NCBI RefSeq assembly: GCF_029873635.1
Contig: NC_080420.1
Span: 123,016,719-123,080,718 of the forward strand
From: Malania oleifera
Lineage: Eukaryota > Streptophyta > Magnoliopsida > Santalales > Ximeniaceae
Length of the DNA stretch: 64,000 bases
Direction of reading: 5' to 3'
Position numbers and translations under genes: made by a program. A model generated the notes under the pieces. It was not told the DNA's origin, did not search any database, and saw only the letters and a list, made by a program, of their open reading frames with translations. Below, piece after piece: positions 57,436-64,000 of the stretch. Every line of letters starts with the position of its first letter. The first letter of the stretch is position 1.

Positions 57436-58084
57436 TCATAGCATTTGGGTTCTCCTCCATCTGTAAGAAGTAAATAATTCATATACCTTTATTTGATACA
57501 TGGAACCAAGAAGATCTCCTAAACTCCGAAGCTGGAGTAGGAGGCAGTGGTGCGAAGATCTGCTCCACAGGTTCCTCCACCTAAGGATTCTCGGCGTTTT
57601 TCTGTTGTGTCTCCTCTGCTTGAGGATTCTCAATGTTTCGTTGTCGTGTCCCGACACCTTCTAGGACATCATCCAAGTCTACATAGGTTGTTTTATTTTG
57701 AACTAGTTTTGTTGTGTGTCTGTCCTTGTACATCACCTTTTCATTGAAGATCACGTCTCTGCTTCTGATTACCTTTTTGTTTTCATCGTCCAAAATGCAA
57801 TACCTGTACTTATCTTCACCATAGCCAATGAAGGTGCATTTCTGGGGCTTTGGATCAAGCTTATTTCTGACATGATCACTAACATACACATATATAACAC
57901 AAGCAAAAACTTTCAAATATGAAAGTCTCACATCTTTTCCGCTCTATATTTCTTCTGGTAGTCTGTGGTCCAATGGTACTGATGGACTCCTATTAATCAA
58001 GTATGTTGTTGTGTTGACTACTTCTGCCCAAAACTGCTTTGGTAGGCCTGACTGCATACGCATGCTTCTGACTCTTTCGATCAA
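57436..58084 (-). pseudogene. Copia element 2 integrase C-terminal part
   Basis: The minus strand reads SMRMQSGLPKQFWAEVVNTT and LINRSPSVPLDHRLPEE, then a stop, then LSYLKVFACVIYVYVSDHVR, PKPQKCTFIGYGEDKYRYC and RSRDVIFNEKVMYKD. It is split from the integrase core by the solo LTR at 58090-60162. Confidence 0.88.
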
Positions 58085-58089
58085 CGATC

Positions 58090-60162
58090 TGATGGGGACC
58101 AGCATGCCCTACTGTCACGAGCTAAGCTTGTTCAGGGCATTATGCTTGCCTGTGACCGCTTGCCTCGTGTGTTTGGGATGGGTTTCCATCATGTAAATAC
58201 TAGTGTAGGGTTATTTTCCAATATTTATTTTATTGTAAGCCAAATAAGGCAGTATGACTCCTCGGTCACTTTGATGTTTCCTAGTGCCAAAGTGAGAATG
58301 GCCCAGAAAGCTCTTTAGGGGAGGGTGAGTGTTCATCAGTCATTATAAAACTCACTAGCAATTGTCAACGTGCTTAGCCTACTTGCTTCCCTCGCTAAGT
58401 ACAACATGTCAACGGAGGATTTGTTAATGAATTAAGTTTGCTTCAATGTTTACTACTTGCTTGCCACGACTTTCATGAATTGATTACTATTTCCGCTGCT
58501 ATCTAAATGAATTTTAATGAAAGTGCTTCGTGGATGAATGTTGGTAAACGATAGGCTGGCTAGTTAAGCAAGAGTGCTTTAACTAGGGCCGCACGGCCCT
58601 TCACAACGGTGTGAAAATAGTCGGCCCGTGACACCTACCTATGTCATTTTCAGATGTTGTGACACGTGGACGGCCTCCCGATGTTCACATTTCCTTTGCC
58701 GACATGATGACACATGGATGACCTCCCAATGTCCACATCGGTTCATAATTATTTGTAAATTTTGAACAGATTATTTGAAGAATTGTTTTGAAGACTTTTC
58801 TGCGTGAGAAAGACCCAAGTAGAGATGTCGAAGCAAGTCCGAGTTCAATACCCATGTGGGGCCCCACACGGCTCCATTGGGCCCACAAAAATTGGGTCTC
58901 CCTTTGACTTTTGTTTGTATTTAATTTGTAAACATGCAAGACAACTTGCTTGCATGTGTATGTTAGGAAATTGTATGAGTATGTTTAGTGAGTTGGAGTG
59001 TTAGTAAGTTGTGCTTAGTATTTATTGTGTCTAGAAAGTTAAGCATTTATTCTGTTAGTAACTTGTAAGAGTAATTAATGTGTCTAGTAAATTGGTGTCT
59101 TTATTATTTGTGTCTCTCATATTTGTGTGGGAATTGTTAGTTGTTTAATGTCTTTGTTCCCCCATGCTAGCAATATATATACCCCTTCATTGTAAGAACT
59201 ATGTAGAGAGAAAAGTATTGATATTGAAAGGAAATTGCTTTGTTGAAGTTAGTCTAGCTTTGTCCAATCCTTGTGATTGTGTAGTGTGAGGCTACGTCAT
59301 TCTCCCGGGAGATTAGGTGGTGAGAGACCACTATTCTATCCAGCGACTCCATCCCTATCCCACTTTCACGACTTCCCTCCACCACCCACACGGCCACCAC
59401 CAAGTTACAACCAAGGCCAACAATCCACCATTCCATTGCAGCATACATATTACATTTCAAAGTTTGCACGAAGGACTTCAGGAGAGTTCTATCTTGTGTA
59501 GAATATTGTCAAGTCAACCATCATTTTGATTGGTAAATTCAGCATTCATTTGGATCATTACATACTTACAGCAGTTCCACTTCCCCTCCATTACATTGTT
59601 GCGTTTCTCTCGGTGTTTTAAAGCTTGTTCCAAGGAATATTCTGGCTTGGTCTAAGACTTGTGTTGAACAACGTCAAGCATCCATAGATTCTCGGGGTAA
59701 CTTGAATTTTTGCTTGAACCCCCGTTATATCTTACAGCCCCTGCTATTACTAAACCTTAGTTTCAAATTCTACACTTTCATATTTGATAAACCCTTTGCC
59801 TGAAATTCTGAATTCCAAAACTTGAATAGCATTTGAATCCATTGATTGCAATATTATTACTTGCTAGCTTTAAATCAATTCTGGGAACATTGTTGTGCTA
59901 ATAATAGAACTTTTATTCTTGAAATATTAAAATAGTATCTTTCCGCATTTAACTTGATTCCTTTGTGAAAGAACTCATGGGACTTATTTTCTAGACAGCA
60001 TCATACACCGTTTAAAAATTCAACAACATGTGAGCTATAGCATGATTTATGATGTTTTTATTCAGATAATTGAATTCTTAATTTAAAGTGTATTGAGTGT
60101 ATATGCTTGCTTGAATGAGGGTTGAATCGTAGAACTAGGCCACCCTTACCTGTCCTACATCA
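58090..60162. mobile_element. Solo LTR inside the integrase of copia element 2
   Basis: A 2.07-kb insert starting TGATGGGG and ending CTACATCA, with a 5-bp TSD CGATC (58085-58089 and 60163-60167). Removing it restores continuous integrase reading across MNR and SLIERVRSMRM. It has TATATATA near 59174 (plus strand) and no coding region, so it is a solo LTR or a small non-autonomous LTR unit, probably plus-oriented. It is unlike the gypsy LTRs elsewhere in the window. Confidence 0.8.
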
Positions 60163-60167
60163 CGATC

Positions 60168-60500
60168 GGTTCATCCACTCGGCTACGCTGTTATGCTATA
60201 GCGTACCTAACACAGTTCTTTCCATCCTAATACCATGCTCTTAGCAGAATTTCTTGAACTTGGTATCTTCATACTCACCACCGTTGTCAATTCTTAGCTT
60301 CTTGAACTTTAAATCAATTTCATTTGCGACCATTGCTTTTCAAATCTTGAAAGCATCAAAGACATCTGATTTATATTTCAGAAAGTAAACTCATACCTTC
60401 CGAGAATGATCGTTGATAAATGTCACGAAATAATTCCTTCCGCCTGTGGATGAGACGGTCGTCAGTCCCCATTCATCTAAATGGACTAGTTCAAGTCTCT
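60168..60500 (-). pseudogene. Copia element 2 integrase core
   Basis: The minus strand reads LVHLDEWGLTTVSSTGGRNY, FVTFINDHSRKVWVYFLKYK and KKLRIDNGGEYE, then KKFC, a stop, and HNSVAEWMNR. D/N changes are visible (DDHS reads NDHS). It follows the zinc knuckle directly. Confidence 0.82.
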
Positions 60501-61200
60501 CCTTCTTTGGGGTACGGGTGTATGTCCGTCTTCGCCTCGTATTATCTTTTTTGGACCTTTGCACTGGTTTCTATAATGCCCAATCTTTCCGCATTTCCGG
60601 CACTCAATGTTCTTTGTGCCCTGAGAACCTCTAGGATTTATGGATCTAGACCGCCTGGACCTAGATCTCCCGCAATTGTTTGATCATCCATGCCCGCTTC
60701 CTTTCCATGAATCTCCCCCTCGGCTTTCCACATTCAAGGCTGAACTTGAAGTGGAAGCATTGTTTGACTGCATCCTGATCTCTTCCTCAATCATGCTGAT
60801 GACCTCGTCATACTTCAAATTTGATTTTCCTACGGAGCTACTAATCGCAGTAACGATACCTTTCCAACTCTTGGGCAACTGACTAAGAATCAGCAAGGCA
60901 CGGATTTCATTGTCAAACGTGATTTCAACTGAGGAGAGTTGATCCGACAGCTCGTTAAAATTGTTCAGATGTCTACCAAAACTTTCACCTGCGGACATGT
61001 TCATGGTAAATAACTTTTTCATTAAGTGTACCTTATTGGCAGCTGATGACTGCTCGTACATATTGAAAAGCGCATCCATAAGTGATTTGGTGGTTGTCAT
61101 GTGCTTGATGTTGAAGGCAACAAACTTTGCTAGCGTCATACTAACAGCTCCAAGAGCTTTCCGATCAAGCAACTCCCACTCATCATCCTTTATGGATTCT
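60501..61200 (-). pseudogene. Copia element 2 gag and zinc knuckle
   Basis: The minus strand reads MLDRKALGAVSMTLAKFVAF, SLMDALFNMYEQSSAANKVH, FTMNMSAGESFGRHLNNFNE and SSVGKSNLKYDEVISMIEEE, a UBN2-type gag. CRKCGKIGHYRNQC (about 60560-60605) is its CCHC knuckle. Sequence passes from the knuckle straight to the integrase, so protease was deleted. Upstream gag is frameshifted (61.2 kb). Confidence 0.9.
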
Positions 61201-61864
61201 GCCTTTTGAACTCTTTTTGTTTGACATCTCGATTCGCCTATCTAGAGAAGGAATTAGCTCAAATGGCAGCACAATTGGATCCAAAATGGCCAAAAACTTT
61301 GGAAATGGTTCGATTCGTTCGAAAAACGGACCTGAAATGACTCTGAAAAGTTTGATCAAACTGGTCAACCTTTCGTTAAACTTAACGAAATATTCTCCTC
61401 TTTAACAGAATATTCTAACGTCATTACTTGACGTCGTTTGCTGACATGGCAAAGGTAGGGCCAAGATGATGACGTGGCTGCTACCGTGGCAATGTGGGAT
61501 TCTGGCTGCTGAGGGTGCAGAGTGGGTCCCAATTGCTGACGTGGCAGCTGCTGCTGCCGTGGCGCGTAAGGTGACCGGCTGACTGACAGGCCACTGACAT
61601 GCGCTGATGTGGCTAGCTAACGGGGACACGTTGATCACGTGCCGGCAACTAGAAGGCGCGTGAAAGCACGTGGTGACAATGGCGGACTACCAGAGGCGTA
61701 TGTGGGCTCATGCAGGCTCGTGGGACCTCCGTTCGAGCTTCGGTTTGCACCGTTAACTTCGTCTTGTCGAGAGGAACAAGCTGCTTTGCTCAAAACTTGA
61801 TTTTGAGATACTGGGCAATGACTTCGATCTGGCGATTTTGCTCCGATCTAGCTTTGATACCAAT

Positions 61865-62276
61865 TGTTAGGAATCTAGGAACAACAATCATACAACAATT
61901 AAAATAAACAAGCAAGATAGGAACACCAAATTTAACATGGTTCGGTCCAATATGATCTACGTCCACAAAGCACGCCAAATTTCACTATAACTTGGGAGAA
62001 AATACAAGAGGAGGAGGCACTACTCAACTCAACTCACCCTTTCTCACACATTTCTCTCTCTCACCTTCAACACAATTACTATCACACTCACATACACATC
62101 ACATATATTCACGCACACACATCTCCATTATATAGTTGGATGGGGATGGATAGTAAAGGAAAGTGTTAATGCAATTCAATGGGATGGGCACCGACACGGA
62201 TTAGCACCGACACTCCAGCACATCAAAGTTGGCTCTCTACTGCTCATCAAGGCTCCATTTCCATTTTATCTCAACA
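61865..62276 (-). repeat. 5' LTR of copia element 2
   Basis: 412-bp partner of 55435-55859, adjoining the PBS at 61851-61862. Confidence 0.93.
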
Positions 62277-62281
62277 AAAAC

Positions 62282-62428
62282 TTGGTCTGTTACAATTTGA
62301 TTGCCTTGGGGTTCATAATTGCGCTAATTCAAGGTAAAGGCTACACGACAAAAAAAATGGAGGATGTTAATGCATCCAAACCTCCATTCTCCAATCAAAA
62401 GACCTCTCCACCAACCATCCATCTGAAA

Positions 62429-62463
<35 letters not shown>

Positions 62464-62639
62464 TACACACGCACACAAATACACACACATAACACTTTCA
62501 CCTCAAGATTGTTTCACTTGGTCCAATCTAGTCTGCCATGATCCACTGCCCTATTTCAAATCAACATAACATAAATTAAGATATGATTGAATCTCCTACA
62601 ATTACCTCAATTGGTCAAATTTTGTATGGTATGATCCAC
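62282..62639. other. Intergenic or intron sequence with (CT)n(CA)n
   Basis: No gene seen. A CT run and then a CA-rich run occupy about 62431-62490. If the first exon of the G6PD4-like gene lies further right, this is intron. Confidence 0.4.
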
Positions 62640-63680
62640 TGCCTAATTTCTAATCAATACAATGCAACTTTCTGCCTTCACTACATGCAGTAACATGCTC
62701 AATTTGAAAAAGGGCCAAAAGAAATGGTTTGATCCTCTTATTTTTATTTCTTGAACCGAGACATCCATAAATTGGGATCCTAATGCAAATTTAGCTTTAT
62801 TGGCTCTGCTCTTTAATATTGGTTTTGGAATCCCATCCATATTCACCCTATCAAGTATTTTCAAGGCGTGGCAACACAGAAGTCCCATTGACTCAAACAT
62901 TTTTCATGTGCATAACATTATGGATGATTGCATAGTAAAAAGTAACATTCAGAAATTCGCAGTCAACCTCAAGAACAATATAGATAATCATCCCTTCAAC
63001 ATTACTAGTGTTATTCACCTCCAATTCCACAAACTTGTAGAACTCATCATCAAACAATCTAAAAAACATAACCATGCAAATGCAGGATGTCTGTGCTAGT
63101 AACCCCCATAACCCCCCCCCCCCCCCCCCCCCCCCAAAACAGGAAAACAAAAAAAATGGAAGCACTGTTCTACTATTACATCATCTTTTTGGCTCTATAT
63201 CTTTCCATTGTTTTTATTTATTTTCATATTGCTCCACAAAGAATGTGAGAGACATTGCCCTTAGATTTAATTGGAAATTTTGTTTGTGCTCTAACTCATC
63301 TAAGTGGATTTTGTCCCTACCTATCCAAGCTAAATGCGCAGCAGCATCTATCTGATTCTCAGCTTTTAAAAGAATAATCCCTTATTCCCTCATTATATAC
63401 ATTATACACATTAAAAATCTTCAAGCTTTTGCTTCCATGTGGGTTCAAACTTGGCTACATTATGAAAACCTTGTGCAAAATTGTAAAACAAAGATTGAAA
63501 CCTGAACCTTAATGTTTGAGCTTGCATTTCTCCTAATGTGCCACAAACACAATACCTGTTAAGAGTTCCTGGAAACGCCTTTGCTATGACAGTTTCCACT
63601 GCCTGAACACAGTTGACGAAAATGGTTTTTGGTGCTCGGTTACTAATAAACTCAAAAAAAAAAAAAAAAAACATCAAATA
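62640..63680 (-). pseudogene. FAR1-related (MULE transposase-derived) gene fragment
   Basis: Minus-strand pieces in family order: RAPKTIFVNCVQAVETVIAK with FPGTLNRYCVCGTLGEMQAQ (63411-63677, MULE/FAR1 core; the usual TD of the catalytic segment reads VN), SLTFFVEQYEN (about 63250), FVELEVNNTSNVEGMII (about 63000), and the SWIM-type end MFESMGLLCCHALKILDRVN (62840-62900). FAR1/FHY3 proteins are transposase-derived transcription factors of light signalling. Stops, a +1 shift near 62895, and a 24-C run make this a pseudogene. It has no visible N-terminal zinc finger. It could equally be a decayed MULE transposase. Confidence 0.75.
63112..63135. repeat. Poly-C run of 24
   Basis: Encodes a glycine run on the minus strand inside the FAR1-like pseudogene. 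Longest homopolymer of C or G in the window. Confidence 0.95.
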
Positions 63681-64000
63681 ATTGAATCCTTAATTTATCA
63701 AGAGGGAGCTATGGGGCAGTCACGTCCTCCCCAGTTTGGTGCCGCCTGGGGAGGGGGGTCCAAAGGGCTAGTTCAAGTTGGAGTTCTATGATGTCAAAAG
63801 AAAATAATATTTTCATGGTCCAAAGGGACTAGGGTAGCAATTTCCTAGTTACTTTTAGTTTATTTGTGTCTTATCCTCCATATATTGTACATTTTGTTTT
63901 GTATTATTAAAGGAATTATCCTCATCTAAAAAAAATCTATTTTCTAAGCTTTGTGCATCTTCTACAAACTATAATTAATAATTTATGATTTTCATTAATG
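63681..64000. other. Window end, no feature recognised
   Basis: AT-rich sequence with no coding region or recognised repeat, apart from the A-run just before it (63654-63671). Confidence 0.4.

Larger units (their letters stand above)
55435..62276 (-). mobile_element. Copia element 2, full length, inactive
   Basis: Ty1/copia element with a perfect TSD AAAAC (55430-55434 and 62277-62281). The minus-strand 5' LTR is 61865-62276 (412 bp), the 3' LTR 55435-55859 (425 bp), and PBS TGGTATCAAAGC is the complement of 61851-61862. Internal order is gag, zinc knuckle, integrase, RT, RNase H. Protease is absent and a solo LTR (58090-60162) splits the integrase. The polypurine tract AAGTGGGAG lies next to the 3' LTR. 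It lies upstream of the first visible exon of the G6PD4-like gene and in the same orientation. Confidence 0.93.

Overview
The window is nuclear DNA from a eudicot-type flowering plant. The evidence is three intron-aware or plant-specific genes (a DYW-class PPR protein, a NIMIN protein, a plastid-type glucose-6-phosphate dehydrogenase) set in a large mass of nested, mutated LTR retrotransposons with tRNA-iMet primer sites. The species cannot be named from the sequence. All element calls come from reading the bases by eye; no search was run.

Layout. 1-13.5 kb is a nest of LTR retrotransposons. It holds the 3' part of a gypsy LTR, a Cassandra TRIM with 5S-rRNA-like boxes, and a broken Tekay-like chromovirus (element A). 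Element A is split by a solo LTR (2862-7281) that is itself split by another solo LTR (3972-6493). The 3' LTR of A is split by a third solo LTR (9128-11214). A gypsy LTR fragment and a copia gag/LTR fragment follow. 14.1-17.9 kb is a genic island with the PPR gene (+) and a NIMIN gene (-), which converge. 17.9-23.4 kb is AT-rich, repeat-like and mostly unassigned. 23.4-39.5 kb is a second gypsy nest: LTR B with a gag stub, then a minus-strand LTR (D) that contains a complete but dead 10.5-kb chromovirus (element C, TSD GATAC). 39.5-47.8 kb has an LTR end with PBS, a MITE-like piece and a dead copia element with a solo LTR inside. 48.8-54.9 kb is the G6PD4-like gene (ten exons seen, minus strand). 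Upstream of it, probably within its first intron, are a complete dead copia element (55435-62276, TSD AAAAC) carrying another solo LTR (58090-60162, TSD CGATC), and a decayed FAR1/MULE-type transposase-derived fragment (62.6-63.7 kb).

The most notable signal is a promoter-proximal array found in five gypsy LTRs, on both strands. It has seven or eight degenerate copies of the 12-bp palindrome TTCGTCGACGAA at a conserved 21/25-bp rhythm, one wide gap of 46-51 bp carrying a GATACCGAGAG-like element, and an 8-bp gap to TATAAATA in four of the five. It looks like a phased binding array for a cooperative DNA-binding factor.

The three host genes have unrelated roles: organelle RNA editing (PPR), salicylate/NPR1 signalling (NIMIN) and plastid/peroxisome NADPH metabolism or its regulation (G6PD4). 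They do not form a functional unit.
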